DNA of 64,000 nucleotides from Brachionus manjavacas. Taxonomy: Eukaryota > Rotifera > Eurotatoria > Ploima > Brachionidae. The DNA lies in NCBI GenBank assembly GCA_019054805.1, contig JAHQIY010000006.1:5456001-5520000 (forward strand), in the 5' to 3' direction. The notes under the pieces were generated by a model. That model was given only the letters and a program-made list of their open reading frames with translations. It was not told where the DNA came from and ran no database searches. Positions 15,391 through 37,894 of this stretch are shown here, one piece after another. Numbering within the stretch: the first letter of the stretch is position 1; each line of letters begins with the position of its first letter. A program made the position numbers and the translations under genes.

Positions 15391-16199
15391 TTACATGTAA
15401 GAGCAGCATGCGTTTGTTTTTTTAGCTGTTTTATAGAATGTCTTCGACTGAATACCCAAATCTTCCGATTTGGCAACTAAATCGTCCAGTTTTTCGCCTC
15501 TTTGCAAAATTGATTCAATAGTTCCATGCTAAAATAAAACAAAATAATAATTTTCCAATTTAAATCTGGATATATTTACTAGAATAATTTTTGTTTCGTC
15601 TAGATCCAACTGGAGCTTAGTCAAGGCATCGGCTTCTTTTGGATTCTTAATTAAAATTTTTGAAATTGATTTAAAAAAACTTGACTTTATGAATTTACTT
15701 GAAATTTGGAAAGCAAAGCAGGCAAATCGTTATAATTTGCTTCACTTAAAATAACATTTAAAAAAAAATCAATTTTTTTAAATTATTAAAATACCCCTCT
15801 TTGAGATTATACCAGATGTTGCTCGGTACCGCTTTACTGAACTCATCTAGTATCTTTTTAAAAATTTAATTAATTATTAATTGATTTTTTAAATTTAAAA
15901 AATGCCTTATTCAAGAGAGAATGAGCTACCCGATTACTGTATTCTTGATCTGATACTACAACACCTGTCAAATTATCAGTTCGAACATAAACATGGGCCA
16001 TATAGTCTTGTTCTTTTACAGAAGAACGACTACCAGCAGAGGTGCGCTCAGTGATAATTTTTGCAGTAAATTTCAAGAATTCCTCAACACTGCTTCTTTG
16101 AAAAAATCCGAAATTGTTCAAATCGGATGCTTTCTTCAGTATTTTAGCTTCACCACCATCAGGTGATTTCAAAATTATAAATATAGCAAACAGTTTCAT
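15391..16199 (-). CDS. YKT6: YKT6, prenylated R-SNARE with longin domain
   Basis: R-SNARE of ER-Golgi, endosomal and autophagosome fusion. Five exons: 16199-15906, 15853-15795, 15744-15699, 15645-15580, 15528-15391, giving 200 residues (human 198). The longin domain begins [11 protein letters not shown] and contains [10 protein letters not shown] and [13 protein letters not shown]. The SNARE core runs through [18 protein letters not shown] to [13 protein letters not shown], with Arg of the zero layer in LQRGE. The C terminus NACCSYM is a Cys-Cys-aliphatic-type CaaX ending for palmitoylation and farnesylation. I chose ATG 16199 because it starts the longin fold. The first intron (15854-15905) appears to use a GC donor (AAG|GCATTT); no in-frame GT donor preserves the conserved VAHSLLNK segment. 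Confidence 0.95.
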
Positions 16200-19100
16200 T
16201 CTAAGTCTAAAAAAAATCGAACATTTTTTAATTAAACTTTTAAACTTAATTAAAACATATAAATGTTGTTGATGAATATTTTTAAAGAAATACAAAGTCA
16301 TTTGATTATAACTATACTAATTTTAGTTGAATCATGGAATTTTTAGTCACTAATTTTTGAAAAAAAAATTATTGTAAAAAAATTGTGATGTTAATTTTTG
16401 AATAAAATATTAGTCAAGTATTGGAACGATAAAATAAAGAGCCTTATTTAAAAGCATAATTTTTAAAAAAATTATTCTAAATTTTTTTGCCGTGACTTCA
16501 ATTTGTCTTCAAGTGTCATTTATAAAAGAAGATTTTTATTTTCAAAACATATTTAATGCAATGACTGTGAAAATATTTTATCTGTTAAAATAAATTACTG
16601 ATTTTATTATGCGGAAAAGATGAGATTTTTTAAAAGGATGTCACGGAAATTGGCAAATTTTTTTCCTTTTTGTATATTCGTTTTTATTTAGTTTTAAGCT
16701 AGATTTTATGAAATTTATAATTAAAAACTATTTAATTATTTTCTCTTTAGGAAAAAATTCCTTTTTTTTGTAATTGTTAATTTAGGTTTAAAAATAAAAT
16801 AATGTTATTATTCAAATTTTTTATTAGTTTTTTTATCACTTGTTATTACACACACACACATAATTCCTTATTCGGATCCCACGTTTATTATCATGCTACG
16901 CATCATTGTATGTATGTCAAAATTTGTTTCAATTATTGTTAGCGATAAGAATTACTAGATTATGAAGAACAATTTTATCTACAAATAAATATAACAAAAG
17001 TTGTGTTGCAATTAATTAATAACTACACGAATATTTTATGCTGATTAATATTTAAGAGTATAAATGGTCATTTGATAATTTTAAATTTTGGTGCTTATTA
17101 ATTAAATTTGGGACAATGAAAATTTAAAAATAAAAATCTAAAAATTTCTAAATTTTAAAAAATATAGTAACAAAATTTATTATTGAAAAATATCATGTTA
17201 AATGAAGTGATAAAGTTTGGAATAGATTTGATCAGCTTATTTATATTGAAAATTGTTTGTTAATAAGTTTAAATTCAAATAAATCATTTCTACGAATTTA
17301 TAAAGCGTCTCTATAAACAAAGCAAATTAGCTATTTAAAATTTAGAGTAAAAATTTTGCTTATTTGAGATTGATAGATGAGTTTTAGAGCAACATCTTAA
17401 AATTAAAAAAGTATGTGCTTAATATTAAATCCGTATGATAAGATAATTTTTTTAAACAAATCAATATTGTAAGCTGATTGAAACATTTTAAAAATATTTA
17501 TTTATGCTAAGAAAACTCGAATAATCTTAGCTACAAGTAATTTTTACAAAAAGAGATTTCTAATTACAGTAGAGTAAAAAAAAGCTCATCTTTTTCCGAG
17601 GCAAATTAATTGCAAATGAAGAATTTTTGAGGATTATTTCAGTTGAAATTGTTTGATATATAAAGACCATATAATCTCATGTTTGTTAAAAATGGATTAA
17701 CACTTCAAAATCCTTGTATATTTATTAAATTTCAAAAAGAAAGGTTTTCTCAAGGCTTCGAAAAATCAAATTTTTTCCTTAAAACATAATTTAATGTCAT
17801 TTTTATTAGCCTAATTTCATTTCAAATGTTTAAGGAAAATTGACTCGAAATTGAAAATATAGTTAAACGGATTGCGAAAAAAATTTGATTTTTGGAATTT
17901 AAATATCGAAATAAATAATGGAGAAAGGAATATCCTAAATAAAAGAAATAATATCTTAGGCAGAATTTATTGAGTCCTGAAGAAAATTCAAAACTTAAAT
18001 TTAAATGAGAATAAAAAAAGGAGATAATTAGGAAACAAAAAAGGAGTTGTTTCAATATAATGTTTTAACGAAGATAAAATTTTCAAAGCCTCGACAATTT
18101 TTTTACTTAAATTCAATCATATATCAATAATAATGTCAGTCTAATTAATTAATTTAATGAGCGATGGGTAAGAAATTCTTTTTTTCTATTTATTTAAATT
18201 GAATTTTTGAATTTTCTACAGGGCTCAATAAATTCTGCCTAAAATATTATTTCCTTTACAATAGTGGGTAATTCACTTTAAGGATTCCAGTTAAGTATCT
18301 TACAAAATTAAGCCTGAGCATAATAAATTTAATTTTCATGTAACAGCTTGGAAACAAAAAATCCTAAACAAATTCTGGCTTCCTCAACACATCTGCCGTT
18401 TTTTTCTCTTTGAGATTAAATTTTTTAATCATATTAATTAAAATGGGTGTACTTTTTGGCATGCTTGAGTGTCGAATTATCTTAAATTAAAAAAAATCCG
18501 GAAGAATCTGCAATTTTGACAGAATAAAAATATTTGATGGGTAAAATTGAAGTCAAGCTTTGTTTTAAAATTTATTTTTTAATAAAAACTACTCAAAATT
18601 CATCTTTCATTTTAAAATATCAAATGTCTGAAATGGATTTCGAAAAATATTCAGTCAACTCGTATCAAATTTTTTTCTATAATTTAATAGATGATTGAGC
18701 TTTCTATTCATTTTTTAGATATTTTTTCTAAATAAAAGTTTCTTGATTTTTTTGGCTAAGAAAAGTATTATAGTTAAAATAAAATAGAGTCAATAGATAA
18801 AAAGTATCTATAGAATACTTTTGTTCAACCAGGACCTAGAAAAAATATCAAATCATTAATGACATAATTAATTTAACATTTAAAACTAAAAAAAAATCTA
18901 ACTAAAATATTCTAATAATTATTCTTGTTTGGTTTGAATTTTAATTTAGCTAAATTATAAAGATGAGTTTTGAAATTTTAAAAACAGCATGAAAATTTAA
19001 CAGAACATATTTTACTTGGTAATATTTATTAAAGGTACTCGATTAATCATATCATGAATAGTAATTAGAATTTATTACGTCTGTTCTAGAAAGCAAGTGG

Positions 19101-19610
19101 AATTCGAATACCAAATTGAACCAATTGGATATAAGTCACGGTTTTATAAATTTTGCTTAATTCTTAAATAGCTCTTTTTAAGTCTTTGATAATTATTACC
19201 TGACGTTATTCAAAAACTAGCAACAAGAATTTCAAATTTAAAAATGAATTCGTTTTCTATTTTTTCTAAACAATTGGTTTAGAGGTAAAAAAAATACGAA
19301 ATACAAAATTTATTAATATTTTGATTATTGTTTGCATACCTCTCTCTTTTTTTTATGGAGAATTCTCGACTTCAAAATTTTCTTAGCTTTGTTTTTTAAA
19401 TTACTTGAGAAAAATCCGATTTATGACAAATTGCACATGGTAACCCAAAGTATTCGGGTTATTTCTAAAGTTATTTCTAAAGCAAAAGTCAACAGAAGAC
19501 CGAAATTTTGTTTTTCTAAAAATTTTATTTAGTTTTTTAGAGTTTTGTAAATAAAGCTCCAAGAGCCTGGTCGAGCTTAACAAGGTCAAGCTTTGGATGA
19601 ATAGATCAAA
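16200..19610. other. Intergenic, 3.4 kb, no gene seen
   Basis: AT-rich, between divergently oriented YKT6 and ROCK. It contains a short CA run ending near 16860 and an inverted repeat at 17944-18255. Open frames are short and low-complexity. Both promoters must lie here. Confidence 0.55.
17944..18255. repeat. Imperfect inverted repeat, about 80 bp arms
   Basis: 17944-18025 pairs with 18175-18255. The outer 36 bp (ATAATATCTTAGGCAGAATT and flanks) match with few mismatches; the inner halves are more diverged. The spacer is about 150 bp. The form suggests a MITE or a hairpin-forming relic. No target duplication is obvious. Confidence 0.5.
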
Positions 19611-26452
<6,842 letters not shown>

Positions 26453-28506
26453 AATTAGGATTTTTTTTTGAACGTTTTACATAGTTTTGGGATTTTATCT
26501 CAGTCGCGGATTTAAAGAATTTTCGCCCGCTCTTTGGGCTTTGGAACCAAATAAGAGTATTCTACATACGGATTTTATTCGAGTTTTATTTATTTAGTTT
26601 TAATTTTTTTTTTACAAAATAAATTGATTTAAAGATACTTTTTCTAATATATTTTAATACATAATTTTAATTGGTATATTATTGATGTAAGTGATTTTTG
26701 TAAATTTAAATTTATTTTAATTTTAAATAAAGTTTAATTTGAAATCTTGATTAATTGATTAAGAATTCTCTATTTTTTGTCCAAATAATAAAGTGGTATA
26801 CTTTTTTTTAAAGAGAAATTAATTTTCTTGAGAAAATTCAAAAGTAAAAATTGATGAATCCATTTTAAATTTCGCTAAAAAATTTTGAAACATTTTAAAA
26901 ATTCTTGTATATTTTATTACCAAATTAATAAGTACAAGAATATTTATTTAAATAAAAAAAAATTGAAATATAAAATGTATAAAAAAAATAAACAATAATG
27001 TTTGAAAAAACCTAATATCGCTCAAAAAAATTAATGAAACGAACACACTTTTATGAAAAAGCCTTCAAATACCGTCATATTCCATCCTAAATGTCATTCA
27101 ATAATATCCCGCCATGAACAAAACTGAAAACTAAATTAAAGTTTTTATTTAATTATATTCTTTATGTAACGGGAAGGAAAGGAGTGGTAAATTTCTTTTT
27201 AAGGTCTTAGAACGATTTTTTAGGAACGCGCCACCTTTCCATGGATGCATTGACAATGAAGAAAAAAAACATCGGATACTTTATATGCTTCATTTACATC
27301 AATTTTCTTTTTTAACTTTATAGTCATTATTCTTACATTGAACACTTTCTTTTCAAAAGAAATCTTCATATTATCTTCTTCTCGCAGAAATCAGCAGAAA
27401 TTAGCAGAAATTGCAGAAATCTTCATATCTTATATAGTGCCAGTCAGACATATTGATTTCGAGTCTAACAGCCTCCGTCAAATTCTATCAATCTTAATGA
27501 TCTTTGTTTTAAATTAAAGCTGACAAATTTCATTCAAATTATAAAATTTAAATTTTTTTGAAAAATAAACAAGGATTGGTGTTGCAAGTTTAAAAAATGA
27601 ATAGTATTTAGCGTACGAAATAAATGATTATATTTATTGATTTATACTTTATTTTTAGTTAAGAAAATCTGTTCGATAATTCTCTTTGATTTTGTTCCCA
27701 AAATTTTGAAAAAGTGCATTTATTAAAAAAAAATAGATATTTCAATTTAAAAAAAAATAATCGGAAAAACTATCAAATGATTTAATTTTATAAAAAGAGA
27801 TATTTTAAATTTTATCGTGGTGTTTTTTTTTTATTTAAAAGCATTTCTTTTTTGGGCTTTATTTACTCAAAGTTTTATTGAAAAATGTAAAAAAGAAAAA
27901 AATTTTGTCATTTCTTTTATAATAATTTTGACAATAAATAAATACCAAAAAAAATTTATTTTGGCATTCAAATAATTAATATAAATAACCATTTAATAAT
28001 AATCCTTAATTAAATGCTCTGCAATGCTATTTTTTTTTATTTCAATATGTGTATGTGTAATTTTTGGATGAATTTTTATGGAATTTTTGCTGAAACTAGA
28101 TAAAGCATTGGAAGGGTAAACCGATTCAAATCACCGAACCAATTTTAAATTTTTCAAAAAAAGTTTTTTCATTTTTTTTAAGGGTTTTTGGTTCGTAGAC
28201 CCTTTTAGATTTTAAAAAAAATGTTTTAAGCTTGAACAGTTTTCTATGAAAGCTTTGTAAAAAATTCTAAAATTAAAAATGATTAAAACTTGTTAAATTC
28301 GACTAACACAAACAGGTACGGATTACTAATTGATGAAAAAAAATTTCAAAAAACTCTTTTTTAAAAAAAAGACATTTACTCAAAATATCTTATGTAATAC
28401 CTTACCTTGAAAATAAAATAATTCGAAAATATTATTTTTATTACATAATTAATATAATTTCCGCACCCTTTACATTTTGACTGAAATTTATTTGGTTTTT
28501 ACGACG
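26453..28506. other. Intergenic, 2 kb, no gene seen
   Basis: Begins with the ROCK 3' UTR; AATAAA-like sites occur near 26615. The rest is AT-rich, with a short tandem repeat at 27383-27420. No open frame looks coding. Confidence 0.55.
27383..27420 (+). repeat. Short tandem repeat, unit about AGCAGAAATT
   Basis: Four imperfect 9-11 nt units (GCAGAAATC, AGCAGAAATT, AGCAGAAATT, GCAGAAAT). The tract lies between two copies of the direct repeat AATCTTCATAT (about 27361 and 27418). Confidence 0.5.
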
Positions 28507-29508
28507 ATGAATTTAAAAATTTTAATAATTATATTGAATTTCGTAAAACTGCGAAATTGCTTAGTCTGCTCTTATTGCAATCAATGTAGCTTTAATGACC
28601 AAGATTCATCCCAAACATGTACTGAACCAAATTCAAGTTGCTTCAGCGGTAAACAAAACGGCTTAATATATCAAGGATGCACTACACAAAGTCAGTTTCA
28701 ACTGCAGTCAATTTATACTAACGTGGAACTTTGCCGCACTAACTTTTGTAATAAAAAAACACAGTCAAATAATCGCTTTTCAATAACATGTTACAATTGC
28801 ATGGGTTGTAATGTTGCCAATGCTAACAGGTTTACTCAAATATGCCCTGATAGTTCATACAAGTGCTACAGTGGATCAAGGTCTAATATGGTTTATCAAG
28901 GTTGCACAACTTCCACTTCTACATCACTATCAGCAACTTATTCAAATGTAAGAGTTTGTTCCTCAGGTTTGTGTAACAATTATAGAGCAACAGATTATGG
29001 TGGAATTTCATGTTATACGTGTCAGGGTTGTTCAATGCAATTTTCGGGGAATAATATTCAACAAGTTTGTCCGGACAACTCATACAAATGCTATGTAGGC
29101 ATTGCAGTTGGACGAATTTACCAAGGATGCACAAAAGAGAGCTATTCCTCTTTGTCAACAAGATTAAAAAACGTAATACTATGCTCTGGAAGTTTGTGTA
29201 ATGCAAACAGTTTGGTTTCATTAGGACCGACATGCTATGAATGTAATGGGTGTATGGACAACAATGCGAACATTAGAACACAGAAATGTGCTGATCCTTC
29301 GTATAGATGCTTTTCAGGAACTAAACTGGGATTTACTTATCAAGGCTGTACTAAATGGTCTGATTCAGTTCTAAAACAAAATTATAAACATTTAAAAGCT
29401 TGTTCAGACGATTTTTGTAATACATTTTATATAAATAATTCTATAGTTAATAGAAGTAGGAGTTATTATTTTATAGGATTTTGTCTTTTTATAATTTATT
29501 TGCAATGA
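28507..29508 (+). CDS. Secreted/GPI-type protein with four tandem Ly6/uPAR-like Cys-rich repeats
   Basis: Single-exon gene, 333 residues from ATG 28507. A signal peptide (MNLKILIIILNFVKL) is followed by four repeats of about 70 residues starting near 28563, 28788, 29007 and 29229. Each repeat follows C-x2-C-x2-C, then Q-x-C-x6-C-(F/Y)-x-G, then YQGC, L-x5-N-V-x2-C and x4-CN. The terminal C-x4-CN and eight regularly spaced Cys suggest three-finger Ly6/uPAR domains, but the opening CxxCxxC is unusual. The protein ends in a hydrophobic YYFIGFCLFIIYLQ tail with no cytosolic part, like a GPI-attachment signal. Likely an outer-leaflet surface protein; ligand unknown. The lack of introns and close repeat similarity suggest tandem domain duplication. 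Confidence 0.75.
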   Translation: MNLKILIIILNFVKLRNCLVCSYCNQCSFNDQDSSQTCTEPNSSCFSGKQNGLIYQGCTTQSQFQLQSIYTNVELCRTNFCNKKTQSNNRFSITCYNCMGCNVANANRFTQICPDSSYKCYSGSRSNMVYQGCTTSTSTSLSATYSNVRVCSSGLCNNYRATDYGGISCYTCQGCSMQFSGNNIQQVCPDNSYKCYVGIAVGRIYQGCTKESYSSLSTRLKNVILCSGSLCNANSLVSLGPTCYECNGCMDNNANIRTQKCADPSYRCFSGTKLGFTYQGCTKWSDSVLKQNYKHLKACSDDFCNTFYINNSIVNRSRSYYFIGFCLFIIYLQ

Positions 29509-31106
29509 ATTATTGTCTTTTATTAAAATAATAAAAAAAATTCGTAAAATTCGATAAAATTAATTAAATTAAAATTTATGAATTATAAAGTTTAAAACAT
29601 AAAAATTCAAATTTAAACTTTTTTCATTTTTTCTTGGTTTTCCAAGCAAAATCTAAAACCTTGCCAGTTTTTCAATTTAAATTAAATTTTAAATTTTGAA
29701 TTAATGTTAAAGTTCATTTGAAAAGCATACCCTTTTCAAATTAAAAAATTGTATTACATTTACTCGTTTGATTAAATATAAAAATTACCTCTTACCTAGA
29801 TTTGTAAAAACATGCATTAATCATTTTCTAAATCATTTAAAAAGAAATAAACAAAAAAAATTAATTATGCAGACGAAATTTTTTGTGTGATCAGTGATTA
29901 GTTTATAGGTAAATTAATTTAATTTTTTTAAAAAAGCTTTATTTTAAAAATTATTTTAGAAAAAGAATTTCCAAATTTAATTCTCAAAAAATTAAAAATC
30001 CGTATTTTTAAAATAAGTGCCGATCCGATAAAGCTAAATACTTGAGAACTTTTTTAATAATATCTAATTTATTTATAAAATTTTAAGACAATTATTAATA
30101 GAGAAATTTTTAACTTGAATAGTTTTCAAAAATAAATTAGAGAATTGATTCAAAAAATTTATGAAAACTGTTCAATTTTAAAACAGGTAGTATTTCTTAT
30201 GTATATTGAATATTTAAAGGGCACCAATGCGCCACTGTCACTCCATTTGCCAATACTATCTTCAGTATAGTCGGTTTTTAATTTAATATTTAATGAAAAT
30301 CTGATTAAGAATGGAAAATTTTTCCACATTTTTTTCTATAAAACTCTATAGGCATTTATAATAAATAAATTCAAAAACTCAAAAAACTCAAAATTCCATG
30401 ATTTTAAATAAATCTTTTCAAATATTTTATTCAAATTTTTTTTTGATTTTATTAAGAATTGAAATTCGAATTTTAACAAAAAACAAACAGTAAATGTAGA
30501 CGGACCATTATCTTGTCTTGTAGAGCGTATTCTGAATCCTCTTTTTAGTAAAAGCTTATAATGTTCAGAGACTGATTTAGATTTAAAATCTTTATTAACC
30601 AAGAAAAAAAAACACCCACAACAAATAATAATAGTATTAAATTTTTTGTCAAAATTCAAAATGTAACTCAAACTCGAAAAAATTTTCAAAAAAATTCTTG
30701 GAATTGTCTGATCACAAATGGCATTTCAAAATTCCCACCTAATTTTTTTTCGACCAAATTTCGCAAAAATCACTTTTCATCAATGCTGTCTTTTTTTTTG
30801 TTTAAAACCTTAGAGATTAAGACAATAAAATATTAGCACAGACAAACATCATTTATGTTCTAATCAAGATAAAATAAAAGTTTTCAAATTAAAGCTATTT
30901 TAAGCATTTTATTTACATTATTATTATTTTTTTAAGAAATATCAGTCGAATTTAAATTAGATAATAAAGTCTTAGACCACAAAATAAAATTATATAAATT
31001 TTGTTTTTAATTTTCAATTTATTTTAGATTTGTGGAAGCGGTCGTTGCTTATAAAAAAAAACCAAAAAATTAAATTAAATTTTTACGATCAACGCCCTCG
31101 AGACAC
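29509..31106. other. Intergenic, convergent 3' flanks, no gene seen
   Basis: AT-rich. Open frames (for example on the minus strand near 30336-30689) are low-complexity Phe/Asn/Lys-rich and not convincing. Confidence 0.5.
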
Positions 31107-35923
<4,817 letters not shown>

Positions 35924-36286
35924 TTTTTGCTAAATATATCTTCTAAAAAAAATTCAAATTTAAATGCTAATAAATATTTAAAAAACTTTTTTGTTGCATT
36001 TTTGCTATCAATTTAATTTTGAACTTGGGGTTCCTAAATTTTTAGTAATAAATTTGCGCTTGATAATAAATAAAGAGTTAATTTTTTTTGCATTTATATT
36101 TGCATTTTAGCATAATTTTGAAATATTTGCTCATAAACTGTTCCAAAGGCATCTATTGCTGTGCAATTAAAGACATTTTGGCAGCTGGAGTTTTAGTTGA
36201 AATTTAAAAATCATATGAATTAAGAGTATAGATTTCGAAATAATTTTAAATTCTAAATTAACTGAAAAATATTTTCTGATAACAAC
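35924..36286. promoter_or_regulatory. Divergent promoter region between CUL2 and ASPSCR1
   Basis: Only 363 bp separate the two start codons, which face away from each other. The sequence is AT-rich with no clear TATA box or shared motif. That it is a bidirectional promoter is inferred from the spacing. Confidence 0.55.
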
Positions 36287-37894
36287 ATGTCTTCAGTAAC
36301 TATTTTCTGTCCAAACGCTCGTCGCCAGCCAGTCAAAGTCCAACCAAGTACCAAAATTGTGGAAATTTTAGAAGAAGTGTGCAAAAAACAAGGATATTCT
36401 CCGAATGAGCATGAATTGGTCTATAAAAAAAAAAGCCTCGATTTGACACTTACATTCAGATTGTCAGGAATTCCGAACAATGCCGTAGTGGATTTAAAAA
36501 TTCTTGACTCGGGCCCGAGACAGTATGAAAATGTAACAATTAGTTTGCAGCTGGAAGACGGCTCAAGACTTACTCCGACAGAGTTTAAATCCGATTCAAC
36601 TAGTCTATTATCGGTCATAGAAAATTATTCCCGATTAAATCCTGAATTAATGGAATTGAAAAAAGCACTGGATGAAAATTTTAGTCAAGATAATAATTTC
36701 TATGCCACAATTTCTTATCTTAATGAACAAATAGTCGGATTAAAACAGCTAAAATTGACTTTTCTCAAGGATCTGGGCTTGACAAAAGGAAGGTATGTTT
36801 TAAAATTTTTGAATAGAAAACTTGACCAAGGCCAATTTGATAAACTGATGGCTGAATTCGATGCCAAACAGGCCAAAAAGATGAAATTAGATGAAATTTA
36901 TAAGCAAAAACAAGAAGAGCTCAAACAAACAGCTGACATTGTTCCTCAGTCAATTCCAGTTACTCAAACAACGTCCAAAATAGAAGAAAATTTGCCCAAA
37001 AAGCCGAAAATTCAAGAGGCCATGGAAATTGAGTCAAAACAGCCAGAAATTCCAGTTCAAAACCAATTTTCTAATTTTAAATTTCCCGAAGAAACTAGAG
37101 GACAAAATTTAAATGATGTTAACGAATTGGCCGAATTTGAACGCATCAGCAAGCAACCATGTGATCGAATGTCACTTTTGTTCAGTTTAGAAGACAATTT
37201 AAAGATGGAAACCGACGAAATTAGTGAGCCAGGTGATGAATTCTACGACATTACTGTAAAAGATTTGCGCGTAATGCTAAGTGATTTGAAGCGAAATCAG
37301 CATGAAGAGGTGCCATTAATGACCAAACAGATGAGAGAATTGGAAAAAGACCGCAAGGCTATGAAATATTCAAAAATTGTAATAAGGGTTGCATTCAAAA
37401 ATCGAATGGTTCTACAGGGATTATTTAGACCTAAAGAGTTACTGTCCGAATTATATAAATTTGTCAGGGAAAGTTTGACTGAGCAAAATAATGCAGAAGA
37501 AATGGAATTTTATTTATTTTCATCTCCACCTAAAAAAATCCTTAACCAAATGAAAATGGCACTTTTCGATGCTGACCTGTGTCCGGCTGCATTGATTTAT
37601 TTCAAAAACAAAACAGACACAGTACCAATTTTTAAAAGTGACATTCCTTTAAAAAGACTAATTGAAGCGGACGAAGTAGTTCAGACACATGTACACAACT
37701 CAAAACGAGAAATTAATCATGAAGGACTGGATTGGATTGAAAAAGATCAAAAGATGGTACAAAATATACTCAAAACTAGCAATTTGGTGCCAAAGTCATC
37801 TGGTGGCCAGGTTAATCAACCAAGACGGGAAAATAAGAATGACGATCAAGTAAAAAATAAATTGGAACGTTTTTTGAAAGGATCTAAAAAATAA
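36287..37894 (+). CDS. ASPSCR1: ASPSCR1/TUG (UBXD9), p97/VCP cofactor
   Basis: Tether containing UBX domain; it binds and disassembles p97 hexamers and retains GLUT4 vesicles in mammals. One uninterrupted frame of 535 residues (human 553). An N-terminal TUG-type ubiquitin-like domain (residues 1-75: MSSVTIFCPNARRQPVKV, then EVCKKQGY and NEHELVYKKKSLDLTLTFRLSGIPNNA) is followed by a second ubiquitin-like stretch, a linker rich in Gln/Lys/Pro, a conserved FSSLxxN-like DELxEFYDIT region and a UBX domain from about residue 358 (VIRVAFKNRMVLQGLFRP, then FYLFSSPPKKIL). The intronless structure contrasts with the neighbouring CUL2. Downstream AATAAA-like sequence occurs near 38000. Confidence 0.93.
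   Translation: MSSVTIFCPNARRQPVKVQPSTKIVEILEEVCKKQGYSPNEHELVYKKKSLDLTLTFRLSGIPNNAVVDLKILDSGPRQYENVTISLQLEDGSRLTPTEFKSDSTSLLSVIENYSRLNPELMELKKALDENFSQDNNFYATISYLNEQIVGLKQLKLTFLKDLGLTKGRYVLKFLNRKLDQGQFDKLMAEFDAKQAKKMKLDEIYKQKQEELKQTADIVPQSIPVTQTTSKIEENLPKKPKIQEAMEIESKQPEIPVQNQFSNFKFPEETRGQNLNDVNELAEFERISKQPCDRMSLLFSLEDNLKMETDEISEPGDEFYDITVKDLRVMLSDLKRNQHEEVPLMTKQMRELEKDRKAMKYSKIVIRVAFKNRMVLQGLFRPKELLSELYKFVRESLTEQNNAEEMEFYLFSSPPKKILNQMKMALFDADLCPAALIYFKNKTDTVPIFKSDIPLKRLIEADEVVQTHVHNSKREINHEGLDWIEKDQKMVQNILKTSNLVPKSSGGQVNQPRRENKNDDQVKNKLERFLKGSKK

Noticed and set aside
16849..16860. CA dinucleotide run as microsatellite
   Set aside because: Only about six units; noted but not meaningful.
19332..19532. 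Plus-strand open frame upstream of ROCK as an extra 5' exon
   Set aside because: The ROCK N terminus is already accounted for from ATG 19611, and this frame has no similarity to ROCK.
30336..30689. Minus-strand 117-residue open frame
   Set aside because: Phe/Lys/Asn-rich composition as expected from random A/T sequence; no motif, no splice-supported extension.
36421..36618. Minus-strand open frame
   Set aside because: Shadow of ASPSCR1.
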